DNA of 14,955 bases from assembly GCA_902477615.1 (NCBI GenBank), contig CABSHY010000012.1:1-14955 (forward strand), given 5' to 3'. How positions within the stretch are numbered: the stretch's first letter is position 1; the number at the start of each line of letters is the position of its first letter. Origin of the DNA: an uncultured Sutterella sp. (GTDB lineage Bacteria; Pseudomonadota; Gammaproteobacteria; Burkholderiales; Burkholderiaceae_F). Under the pieces are notes generated by a model. That model worked only from the letters and a program-made list of their open reading frames with translations, was not told the DNA's origin and ran no database searches. The position numbers and the translations under genes were made by a program. Positions 6,995-13,943 of this stretch are shown in pieces.

Positions 6995-7007
6995 CGATTG
7001 TTTTTAT

Positions 7008-8405
7008 ATGAAAATTCTCATTCTTGGCGCTGGACGAGTCGGTCGATCGGTTGCTGAAAGCCTTGTGAGTGATGCCAATGACATTACGGTTGTTGACACG
7101 TCACAAGAGCGTATTCAAATGCTTCAAGACCGCTTTGACCTATTGGGGATTGCGGGCGATGCCTGTTCGCCGTCAGTTCTCAGTAGTGCCGGTGCTATGG
7201 ACGCTGACTTATTGATTGCCGTTACTGCAAGCGATGAAACAAACTTGGTCGCCTGTACGTTGTCTGCTCAACTCTTTAATATTCCGATGCGTATTGCTCG
7301 CGTTCGAAATAGTGAGTTGCGTTATTACCCCCGAATCCTCGGTGAAGAAGGTTTTAGAGCAACCAGTATCATTTGGCCAGAACAAGCTATCGCTACCCAT
7401 TTATGTAAGTTGATTGCATTCCCGGCCGCACAACAAGTTCTGAGTTTTGCAGATGGGCTGTTGACGCTTTTTACTGTTCGCGCAACCGCCGGTGCTTCAC
7501 TTGTCGGTCGTCCGTTACGAGAAATTTTCATCCAATTGCCGGACGCACAAGTGCGCTTTGTCTCGATTTTTCGCCGAAAGCATCGCTTAGACTGTCGTTC
7601 GGAAACGGTTATTGAGTCTGGTGACGAAATTACGGTACTGACAGCTTCATCTTGTGCAAGCAAAGTTATTGAAGCCCTGAGTCCTTACGAAACGGCTCAA
7701 TCCATTGTTTTACTCAATGGGGACTCCTTGTCGGGCTTGGTCACAGAAGAGCTTGAGCCTGCACGTTCAAAACGCAATATCAAGATTTTCGAACCCACAA
7801 AAGAGTCTGCTCAAGCCCTCTCCAAGCGTTATGCCAGTAACCGCGTTACTGTCTCTGAAGTTAAGGCCAATGACACTGCCGCTCTTGCTCAAGAAGGGGT
7901 GGGCCAAGCCGACGTTGTTTTGGCTCTATCCTCGAACGATGAAGCCAATATCATGTCAGCGCTTTTAGCTAAACGTTTAGGGGCTAAACGCGTGATTGTG
8001 CTTTTAGAAAACCAAGCCTACTCAGACCTTGTTCAAGGCACTGATATTGACGTTATGGTTTCTCCGACTCAAGCCTTTCTTGGGGAGTTATTGCGCCACA
8101 TTCGTTACGGTGACGTGGTCAATGCACAAGAGCTCTACAGAGGTAGCTCCGAAGCGCTTGAAATTGTTGCTCACGGCTCCAAACGTAGCTCCAAGGTTGT
8201 CGGTAAGGCCTTAAGTGAGATTTCCTTCCCGCAAGGCGTTTCCGTTGGCGCATTGGTGCGTGGTGAAGGTGATGAGGCTCAAATTTTAATGGCTGAACCT
8301 GATTTAGTCGTTGCAGCCGAAGACCACCTAATCTTATTTATCCCGAATAAGAAGATGATTCCCCGCATCGAACAACTCTTTGCTGTTGACGTTGGGTTCT
8401 TCTAA
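7008..8405 (+). CDS. trkA: Trk potassium uptake regulatory subunit TrkA
   Basis: The 465-residue cytosolic peripheral subunit that gates the TrkH potassium channel. It has the usual two RCK_N–RCK_C halves. The first Rossmann motif is intact: LGAGRVG (residues 6-12), with the acidic Asp30 of ITVVD that favours NAD(H). The second half aligns with E. coli TrkA through DEANIMSALLAKRLGAKRV, VVGKALSEI and the final FIPNKK. At 233-242, however, where a GGGNIG-type loop is expected, it reads IVLLNGDSLS. ATG 7008 gives the canonical MKILILGAG start; an upstream TTG at 6984 would only add eight unrelated residues. No Shine-Dalgarno sequence is visible. trkH follows 6 bp later. Confidence 0.95.
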   Translation: MKILILGAGRVGRSVAESLVSDANDITVVDTSQERIQMLQDRFDLLGIAGDACSPSVLSSAGAMDADLLIAVTASDETNLVACTLSAQLFNIPMRIARVRNSELRYYPRILGEEGFRATSIIWPEQAIATHLCKLIAFPAAQQVLSFADGLLTLFTVRATAGASLVGRPLREIFIQLPDAQVRFVSIFRRKHRLDCRSETVIESGDEITVLTASSCASKVIEALSPYETAQSIVLLNGDSLSGLVTEELEPARSKRNIKIFEPTKESAQALSKRYASNRVTVSEVKANDTAALAQEGVGQADVVLALSSNDEANIMSALLAKRLGAKRVIVLLENQAYSDLVQGTDIDVMVSPTQAFLGELLRHIRYGDVVNAQELYRGSSEALEIVAHGSKRSSKVVGKALSEISFPQGVSVGALVRGEGDEAQILMAEPDLVVAAEDHLILFIPNKKMIPRIEQLFAVDVGFF

Positions 8406-8411
8406 CAAAAA

Positions 8412-9884
8412 ATGTTGTATTCCATCAAACGACAAATTTTGCCGGTTCTCAATGCTCTTGGACCACTCATTGTGTTCACGGGGCTGGCGATGTTGTTGCC
8501 TATCGCTATCGGCTATCGTGAGAATGAAAACACCATTTATAACTTTGGCGTCTCCAGCCTGATTTGTATCGGCAGTGGCGGAGCTATTTGGCTATTAACA
8601 CGACGCTTTCGCCGCGAACTTGAAACCCGAGACGGCTTTTTGTTGGTTACTCTTTGCTGGCTTAGTGTGGCGCTATTTAGCTCCATTCCATTTGTATTAC
8701 TCTTGCCAGAGATTTCATACCATCGCATCTTCTTTGAAACGATTTCCTGTCTTACGACAACCGGAGCAACTGCCTTAGTGGGTTTAGAAAACCTTCCCTT
8801 ATCTATTAACTATTGGCGATGCTTATTGTCTTGGTTAGGTGGGATGGGGATCATCGTGTTAGCAGTGGCCATTTTGCCGCTTTTAGGAGTGGGTGGCACT
8901 CAAATCTTTAAAGCCGAAAATACGAACCTTTTCAAAGACACCAAGCTTACCCCAAGAATTGCCGATACGGCTAAAGCGCTCTATAGCATCTATATCCTGG
9001 CATCGATTTGTTGTGCCATTGCATATCGTTGGGCCGGCATGAGCTGGGACGATGCGGTCTTATTTACGTTTACGACCATGAGTCTAAGCGGCATTGCACC
9101 TTATGACCAAAGTGTTGGAGTCTTCAACTCCTTGCCGATTGAAATGGTTACCATCATTTTCTGCGTTTTCTCAGGCTTTAATTTTTCTTTGCATTTTACG
9201 GCTTGGCGGCAACGCTCTGTTTGGAGTTATTTCACTGACGTAGAGGCTCGAGCTTGGCTTCTTATTTTGGGTTTTGGGACTGCATTGGTCTTTGGCGTCT
9301 TGACGCTTCACCACACGTACCCTACATGGGAAGCAACGTTGCGCTACTCCGTCTTTCACGTAGCGTCCATCTTCAGCACAACTGGTTATAGCACAACGGA
9401 CTACAGCGCATGGCCTTGCTCTTTGGCCTTCATCTTGCTTTTTATCAGCCTGTTTGCTTCTTGTTCTGGCTCAACTGGCGGTGGTGTCAAGATGATCCGA
9501 GTTCTTGTTTTGGTTAAGCGCGGACTTCTTACCTTAGATACTCTACTGCGTCCTCGTGATTACTTACCTTTAAAGGTTGGCAACACCCCTATTCCGGAGC
9601 AACTAGCCAACACGGTCTATGCCTTCTTTGCATTGCACCTGATGGTAATGGTCTCTGCCACCTTTGTTATTTTGCTCTCTGGCGTCGGCTTTACTGAAGC
9701 TATATCCACCGTTATTGCCTGCATTTCCAACACGGGTCCCGGTCTTGGAAGTGTGGGGCCTGCAAATAATTACGCTGCCTGCAACCCCATTCATCTTTGG
9801 GTTGGCTCCTTCTGCATGTTTGTTGGCCGTTTGGAACTTTTCTCTGTATTTGTTCTCTTTACGAAAGCTTTCTGGAGAAGTTAG
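8412..9884 (+). CDS. trkH: Trk potassium uptake transmembrane subunit TrkH
   Basis: A 490-residue polytopic inner-membrane protein, the ion-conducting subunit of the Trk system with TrkA. Four membrane-pore-membrane repeats are visible through their pore loops: P1 LTTTGATAL (Gly118), P2 TMSLSGIAPYD (~222-232), P3 FSTTGYSTTDY (Gly325) and P4 SNTGPGLGS (Gly442). The intracellular-gate loop CSGSTGGGVKMIR (361-373) and terminal GRLELFSVFVLF are typical. In P2, the position that is the first Gly of GGF in E. coli TrkH is Ser226 (codon AGC, 9087-9089). It starts 6 bp after trkA without a ribosome site, suggesting co-transcription. The stop lies 5 bp from the stop of the convergent DUF1840 gene. Confidence 0.96.
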   Translation: MLYSIKRQILPVLNALGPLIVFTGLAMLLPIAIGYRENENTIYNFGVSSLICIGSGGAIWLLTRRFRRELETRDGFLLVTLCWLSVALFSSIPFVLLLPEISYHRIFFETISCLTTTGATALVGLENLPLSINYWRCLLSWLGGMGIIVLAVAILPLLGVGGTQIFKAENTNLFKDTKLTPRIADTAKALYSIYILASICCAIAYRWAGMSWDDAVLFTFTTMSLSGIAPYDQSVGVFNSLPIEMVTIIFCVFSGFNFSLHFTAWRQRSVWSYFTDVEARAWLLILGFGTALVFGVLTLHHTYPTWEATLRYSVFHVASIFSTTGYSTTDYSAWPCSLAFILLFISLFASCSGSTGGGVKMIRVLVLVKRGLLTLDTLLRPRDYLPLKVGNTPIPEQLANTVYAFFALHLMVMVSATFVILLSGVGFTEAISTVIACISNTGPGLGSVGPANNYAACNPIHLWVGSFCMFVGRLELFSVFVLFTKAFWRS

Positions 9885-9889
9885 AAAAT

Positions 9890-10237
9890 TTAAAGAGGGC
9901 GCCAATGCAAAGCCTCACCTTTGACTTGGGCTTTGCGCATCAAATCCAAAAGAGGATAAAAGCGCGTTTTCAAAGAAATCGTATTCGCCATGCGATGGGG
10001 CTTTTCATCCTCTTGCTCTTCTAGTTCATTATCGATTTCCTCTTCTTTATCTTCCATCTCTGCGCTATTTTCTAGTAACATTTCCAATCCATGAATCACG
10101 GCTGGCAAATCTTCTCCCAAGATTGCCCCATTATCATGCAACGGACGTCCCAAACTTTTAAAAATGGGGTCGACGTGTTGACGCAACATCACCACTTCAC
10201 CGGCCGCTTTCGACCCAAATACCAAAACTGCACTCAT
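9890..10237 (-). CDS. DUF1840 domain-containing protein
   Basis: A small acidic protein of 115 residues matching DUF1840, a betaproteobacterial family of unknown function. The N-terminus (FGSKAAGEVVMLRQHVDPIF) and the C-terminal RFYPLLDLMRKAQVKGEALHW block are the family's conserved parts. Between them is a very Glu/Asp-rich stretch (roughly residues 60-78) that varies between members. No signal peptide, membrane helix or catalytic motif is seen. I chose ATG 10237 because GGGAG lies 5 nt upstream and the protein then starts as the family does; an in-frame ATG at 10282 adds 15 residues through a palindrome. It converges on trkH and diverges from the UPF0149 gene. Confidence 0.82.
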   Translation of the reverse strand: MSAVLVFGSKAAGEVVMLRQHVDPIFKSLGRPLHDNGAILGEDLPAVIHGLEMLLENSAEMEDKEEEIDNELEEQEDEKPHRMANTISLKTRFYPLLDLMRKAQVKGEALHWRPL

Positions 10238-10242
10238 ATCAA

Positions 10243-10247
10243 CTCCC
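10243..10247 (-). promoter_or_regulatory. Ribosome binding site deciding the DUF1840 start
   Basis: On the minus strand this reads GGGAG, 5 nt before ATG 10237. No similar site precedes the longer in-frame start at 10282. Confidence 0.65.
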
Positions 10248-10263
10248 AATAAATAGAGAAAAA

Positions 10264-10281
10264 TGTCATCAATTAATGACA
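10264..10281. repeat. Perfect dyad in the divergent DUF1840 / UPF0149 spacer
   Basis: TGTCAT (10264-10269) and ATGACA (10276-10281) form a perfect 6+6 inverted repeat around CAATTA. It sits in the 123-bp spacer between two divergent genes. On the minus strand it overlaps a TTGTCA hexamer that resembles a -35 element for the DUF1840 gene. An operator is plausible; the regulator is unknown. Confidence 0.4.
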
Positions 10282-10326
10282 AATTAATAAGAATTAAAGA
10301 AATATATCCTCAATTCACTAAGCGAA

Positions 10327-10332
10327 TATAAT
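10327..10332 (+). promoter_or_regulatory. -10 element of the UPF0149 gene
   Basis: TATAAT is a perfect -10 box. A start site near 10339 would give a leader of about 22 nt containing the GGAG ribosome site. No good -35 hexamer is found at 16-18 bp upstream, so an activator may be required or the match may be chance. Confidence 0.4.
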
Positions 10333-10350
10333 AGTACCATTGAATCGCTC

Positions 10351-10354
10351 GGAG
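10351..10354 (+). promoter_or_regulatory. Ribosome binding site deciding the UPF0149 start
   Basis: GGAG lies 6 nt before ATG 10361. It rules out the in-frame TTG at 10340, which lies upstream of the site and would overlap the likely transcription start. Confidence 0.65.
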
Positions 10355-10360
10355 CTTAAA

Positions 10361-11032
10361 ATGACTCAAAACATCTATGACCAACCTCTTTTTGATGACG
10401 AATTTGTCGAACTTGACGAGCTCTTGGCGCAATTAGACGAAGAAAACATGGCGATGGATGCCGCTGAAGCTGATGGTTTTTTGACCGCACTACATCTCTT
10501 ACCGCAAGAGGTTAGTCCCTCAGAGTGGATGCCCATGATTTTTAGTGCAAGCGAAGAACATCAAGCACTTTTACCCCAAGAAAACCAAGATCGTCTGGAA
10601 CTGCTTGTGTACCGCCGCTATCGAGAAATCGGACGCTTGCTGAGTACATGCAAACCACTAGACCCGATTGTTTTTGATCCCGAAGACGAAAACGGCAACC
10701 TTTTAACCGGTGAAGACAGTATCGTTGCCCTAGAGCCATTTGCAAGCGGATTCTTAACAACTGCTCAGACATGGCCTGGACTTCTTGATACAGACAACGA
10801 AGCCCTTGCCAGTGCCCTCGTGGGTGTTTGGCGTCACCTCCCTCAAGATTTAATGGGGGATTTTGAGGAAATTCGTTTAGAGTTACTCTCTGAGTCTCCC
10901 CTTGAAGATCTCGATGACGCGATTGCCGATTTGGCCACCAGCGTAGCAGAAGTTGCTGCGATTACTCGTGGCTTCAAACCCAAAGCTCAACGTGCCAAAG
11001 CTCCTTTTCGTCGTGCTCAAACGCGCCACTAA
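10361..11032 (+). CDS. UPF0149/YecA family protein
   Basis: An acidic protein of 223 residues resembling the UPF0149 (YgfB/YecA) family. The N-terminal signature is the helix FVELDELLAQLDEEN followed by AMDAAEADGFLTAL, where most members have a similar MD-x-x-E-x-x-G-F-L/hydrophobic block. A second half carries PFASGFLTTAQTWPGLL, matching the family's internal W/FxxGF motif. The last ~17 residues are strongly basic (KPKAQRAKAPFRRAQTR). The metal-binding SEC-C tail of some YecA proteins is absent. The molecular function is not established. It has its own -10 box and ribosome site. Its stop overlaps the stop of convergent ampG by 4 bp with no terminator between them. Confidence 0.82.
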   Translation: MTQNIYDQPLFDDEFVELDELLAQLDEENMAMDAAEADGFLTALHLLPQEVSPSEWMPMIFSASEEHQALLPQENQDRLELLVYRRYREIGRLLSTCKPLDPIVFDPEDENGNLLTGEDSIVALEPFASGFLTTAQTWPGLLDTDNEALASALVGVWRHLPQDLMGDFEEIRLELLSESPLEDLDDAIADLATSVAEVAAITRGFKPKAQRAKAPFRRAQTRH

Positions 11033-12408
11033 CGTGAAGATGGAGTAGAGCGGTCCACTTTTGCAATCACCGCAATTAAGACAAGTACCGGCACTCCCAA
11101 TAAGGCGGTTGCGATGAAGAATTGACTATATCCGACCGCCTCGACAACAAAACCAGAAAAACCCGCCAAAAACTTCGGTAACAACAACATTACCGAACTA
11201 AAGAGGGCGTATTGCGTTGCTGTATAGGCGATATTGGTCAGCCCGGAGAGATACGCTAAGAATGCAACCGAGGCGATGCCAGCTGCTAGATTATCTGCAC
11301 TCACAGTCATAATTAAAAACGGTACATGATGTCCCTGAGTCGCCAACCAAGAAAAAAGAACATTGGTTAGAGCCGACAAAAAACCGCCCAAAAACAGGGT
11401 TTTTAAGACCCCTAACCGCATGGTAATAATCCCACCGATAAAAGCCCCTGTAAGCGTCATAAGAACGCCAAAAACCTTACTAACTGCAGCAACCTCTTCT
11501 TTGGTATAGCCCAAATCCAAATAAAAAGGATTGGCCATCACGCCCATGACGACATCCGAGATTCGATACGTCGCAATCAATGCCAGCAAAAGCACTGCTT
11601 GCCAACGATATCTTGAGAAAAAGTCAATAAACGGTAAACACGCCGCCTCGTAAAACCAAACGACCAACTTCACCGTTCGTTCAGACCATTGGGGATGAAG
11701 ATGTTGAAATTGAGTCAGTCGTCTCAGTGTTTCTTCCGAAATACTTTGAGAGAGAAGGCGTTGTGGTTCAGGGGAGAAAAATACCGCTATCATCCCCACG
11801 CTCATGCTGGCCGCCATCACACAATAGGCAAAACGCCATGCACTGGGGTCATATTCACCATTGACTGCACTAAACGCTGCCAAAGCAAGGGCACCGGCCC
11901 CCGACCAAATCATGGCCAAACGATAGCCTGTTTGATAGGTTGCCGCTAATGCTGCCTGCTCTTTTTGCGAAGCACTTTCAATACGGTAAGCATCTAACGT
12001 AATGTCTTGGGTCGCCGAAGTAAACGCCGTTATCAAGGCCAAAACAAACATCGTTTGCAGTTGCACCTTGGGATCGGTCATCGCCATTGCCAAAAGGCAA
12101 CAAAACAAGATGCACTGAGTCAGCAATAACCATGAACGACGGCGTCCCATACGTGATAAAAACGGGATTTTTAATCGATCGACCAAAGGGGCCCAAACCC
12201 ACTTAAAACCATAAGCCAATCCAACCCAACTCATCATGCCGATTGTTTTTAAATCGATGCCGGCCTCTCTTAACCAAAAAGAAAGCGTCCCCAAAACTAA
12301 AAGCAAAGGCAGTCCTGAGGCAAAGCCCAAGAAAAACATGCGAATTGCTTCCGGTTTTGCGTAAACCGCACAAGCTCGCTTCCAAGACGCAAAAGATTGG
12401 CCGAACAC
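11029..12408 (-). CDS. ampG: AmpG-type muropeptide permease (MFS transporter)
   Basis: A 459-residue major-facilitator transporter with about 12 hydrophobic segments. The N-terminal part closely follows the AmpG pattern: FLGFASGLPLLLVLGTLSFW, a DLKTIG loop, FKWVWAPLVDR, GRRRSWLL, and SATQDITLDAYRIE in the fourth-helix region. AmpG imports anhydromuropeptides (GlcNAc-1,6-anhydro-MurNAc peptides) from periplasm to cytosol for cell-wall recycling; in some species this also feeds AmpR/AmpC beta-lactamase induction, not visible here. It starts with GTG at 12406-12408, directly abutting the rsuA stop with no gap; AGAGGA about 10 nt upstream can serve it. It is last in the xthA–rsuA–ampG unit. AmpG-like paralogues exist, so exact substrate is inferred. 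Confidence 0.88.
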   Translation of the reverse strand: MFGQSFASWKRACAVYAKPEAIRMFFLGFASGLPLLLVLGTLSFWLREAGIDLKTIGMMSWVGLAYGFKWVWAPLVDRLKIPFLSRMGRRRSWLLLTQCILFCCLLAMAMTDPKVQLQTMFVLALITAFTSATQDITLDAYRIESASQKEQAALAATYQTGYRLAMIWSGAGALALAAFSAVNGEYDPSAWRFAYCVMAASMSVGMIAVFFSPEPQRLLSQSISEETLRRLTQFQHLHPQWSERTVKLVVWFYEAACLPFIDFFSRYRWQAVLLLALIATYRISDVVMGVMANPFYLDLGYTKEEVAAVSKVFGVLMTLTGAFIGGIITMRLGVLKTLFLGGFLSALTNVLFSWLATQGHHVPFLIMTVSADNLAAGIASVAFLAYLSGLTNIAYTATQYALFSSVMLLLPKFLAGFSGFVVEAVGYSQFFIATALLGVPVLVLIAVIAKVDRSTPSSR

Positions 12409-13098
12409 TTAGATGAGGTCCTCTTTAGAAATAAAACACCACTCGCCTTCCTTTAAATCGTCCGGGAGACGGTAGTGACCAAAACTAACGCGGTGAAGAG
12501 CCTCCACTCGATTGCCGACTGCTGCCACCATGCGCTTAACTTGGTGATATTTACCTTGCGTGAGCGTCATCTCGAAGTGTGTTTCATCCAAAACGTTGAC
12601 GCTTTGAGCTTTCACCGGCACTTTTTCATCTTCAAGCAACACGCCTTCGGTTAACTTATCGAGCATCTTTTGAGTCATCGGGTGCTTACTAGTCACCAAA
12701 TAGACTTTCGCAACGTGCTTTTTAGGATGAATTAAACGGTGTTGCAACGAGCCGTCATCGGTCAAAATAAGTAGCCCGGTTGTATCTTCATCAAGTCTGC
12801 CAACGGGTTGAACGCCTCGAACTCTCAAGGGAGCGGGCAATAAAGTCATCACCGATGGATGATGAATAGGCTTTTGAGAACACTCATAGCCTTGAGGCTT
12901 ATGGAGTGCCACCACGGCTTTTTCACAATAGGGCCAAACCTTCCCATCCACGGAAAAAGAAAATTGAGATTGTTTGACGTCAAAATCAGGATCGTCGATC
13001 ACTTTCCCTTCCACGGCAACACGTCCTTGGCAAATCATGCCAAAACATTCGTGACGGGTACCAAAACCTTGAGAAAATAAGACTTGTTCCAAACGCAT
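12409..13098 (-). CDS. rsuA: 16S rRNA pseudouridine synthase (RsuA/RluB/E/F family)
   Basis: A 229-residue pseudouridine synthase. An N-terminal S4 RNA-binding domain (about 1-45, MRLEQVLFSQGFGTRHEC and GRVAVEGKVI) is joined to the catalytic domain. The signature GRLDEDTTGLLILTDDG contains catalytic Asp103. The KPQGYECS motif and the later KYHQVKRM motif are also family hallmarks. Length and the S4 domain fit RsuA, which makes pseudouridine 516 in 16S rRNA, better than the 23S enzymes RluB/E/F, but these are close relatives. Start ATG 13098 is preceded by AAGGA (8 nt away) inside the end of xthA, leaving a 4-bp gap. Cytosolic; acts during ribosome assembly. Confidence 0.9.
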   Translation of the reverse strand: MRLEQVLFSQGFGTRHECFGMICQGRVAVEGKVIDDPDFDVKQSQFSFSVDGKVWPYCEKAVVALHKPQGYECSQKPIHHPSVMTLLPAPLRVRGVQPVGRLDEDTTGLLILTDDGSLQHRLIHPKKHVAKVYLVTSKHPMTQKMLDKLTEGVLLEDEKVPVKAQSVNVLDETHFEMTLTQGKYHQVKRMVAAVGNRVEALHRVSFGHYRLPDDLKEGEWCFISKEDLI

Positions 13099-13102
13099 AA
13101 GA

Positions 13103-13870
13103 TTAGTCCTTGTAATCCACTATCAACGGAGCATGATCGGAGAATTTCTCTTCATTGTAAACACTTGTTTGAGTTGCTTTCGCTGCTTGTCCTTGCGTAG
13201 CGATTTGATAGTCAATTCTCCAACCGACATTCTTGGCTCTAGCCTGCCCTCGTTGACTCCACCAAGTGTATTGTTCCTTGGTCGGCTCAAGTTGGCGGAA
13301 AACATCAATCCAACCTTCATTAAAAAGAGTAGTCAGCCATTGGCGTTCTTCTGGTAGGAAACCTGAGTTTTTAAGGTTACCCTTCCAATTTTTAAGGTCA
13401 ATTTCTTTATGAGCAATATTAATATCGCCACAAAACACAATCTCTTTACCACGAGCCATTAAAGTTTTTAAATGGGGTTCAAAAGCATCTAAAAAGCGAA
13501 ATTTAGCTTCTTGACGATCTTCTGAACTCGAACCTGAAGGGAAATAGACACTCACCACAATAAGGTGTTCAAACTCGCACTCAACATACCGCCCTTCTGC
13601 ATCAAACTCTTCATTGCCAAACCCAATTTGAACATTTATCGGTTTTTGTTTGGTATAAAGAGCAACCCCAGAGTAGCCTCTTTTTTGTGCCGTGTGCATA
13701 AACACGTGATACCCTTCAGCGTGTAAAACATCCTCAGATATATCTGCTTCCTGAGCCTTTAGCTCCTGAACGCACAAAATATCTGCATTTTGCTGATCAA
13801 ACCACTCCCAAAAATTTTTCTTAGCAGCCGAACGAATTCCGTTAGCATTGAAAGTAATAATACGAAACAT
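13103..13870 (-). CDS. xthA: Exodeoxyribonuclease III / AP endonuclease
   Basis: A 255-residue ExoIII-family exonuclease and AP endonuclease for base-excision repair in the cytosol. All catalytic signatures are present: FNANGIR (Asn8), VQELKAQ (metal-binding Glu36), the YSGVALY block, CGDINIAH (Asp149, Asn151), GWRIDYQ (Asp220) and the final SDHAPLIVDY (Asp245, His246). Length matches the family (about 255-270). It is the first gene of a tight minus-strand unit with rsuA (4-bp gap) and ampG, and diverges from pyrE across 73 bp. Only a weak AGAGAA precedes the start. The protein begins directly at the first beta strand, as expected, so the start is secure. Confidence 0.95.
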   Translation of the reverse strand: MFRIITFNANGIRSAAKKNFWEWFDQQNADILCVQELKAQEADISEDVLHAEGYHVFMHTAQKRGYSGVALYTKQKPINVQIGFGNEEFDAEGRYVECEFEHLIVVSVYFPSGSSSEDRQEAKFRFLDAFEPHLKTLMARGKEIVFCGDINIAHKEIDLKNWKGNLKNSGFLPEERQWLTTLFNEGWIDVFRQLEPTKEQYTWWSQRGQARAKNVGWRIDYQIATQGQAAKATQTSVYNEEKFSDHAPLIVDYKD

Positions 13871-13943
13871 GTCGCGATTCTCTGTAAAATTAGCTAATTA
13901 GGTTAATTATCCTGATTCACTACATTTTTTGTGGATTTGTATT
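13871..13943. promoter_or_regulatory. Divergent AT-rich promoter region of xthA and pyrE
   Basis: These 73 bp must hold the promoters for both genes. They contain a perfect 12-bp palindrome AATTAGCTAATT (13888-13899), and TAATTA twice (13895-13900, 13904-13909) separated by 3 bp. TACATT (13921-13926) is a weak -10 candidate for pyrE, without a good -35. I cannot assign exact promoters. Confidence 0.4.

Noticed and set aside
6984..7007. Longer TrkA starting at TTG 6984
   Set aside because: The extra eight residues are not family-like and the ATG at 7008 gives the conserved MKILILGAG start.
7325..7663. 112-codon minus-strand frame inside trkA
   Set aside because: Shadow of the conserved TrkA reading frame, with no ribosome site or recognisable motif.
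9603..9905. 100-codon minus-strand frame opposite the trkH end
   Set aside because: It lies fully opposite conserved TrkH coding sequence, has no recognisable domain and would overlap the DUF1840 stop; a shadow frame.
9907..9936. Terminator hairpin after trkH
   Set aside because: GCAAAGCC and GGCTTTGC form an 8-bp stem, but the loop is 14 nt, no T tract follows on either strand, and it is inside the DUF1840 coding region.
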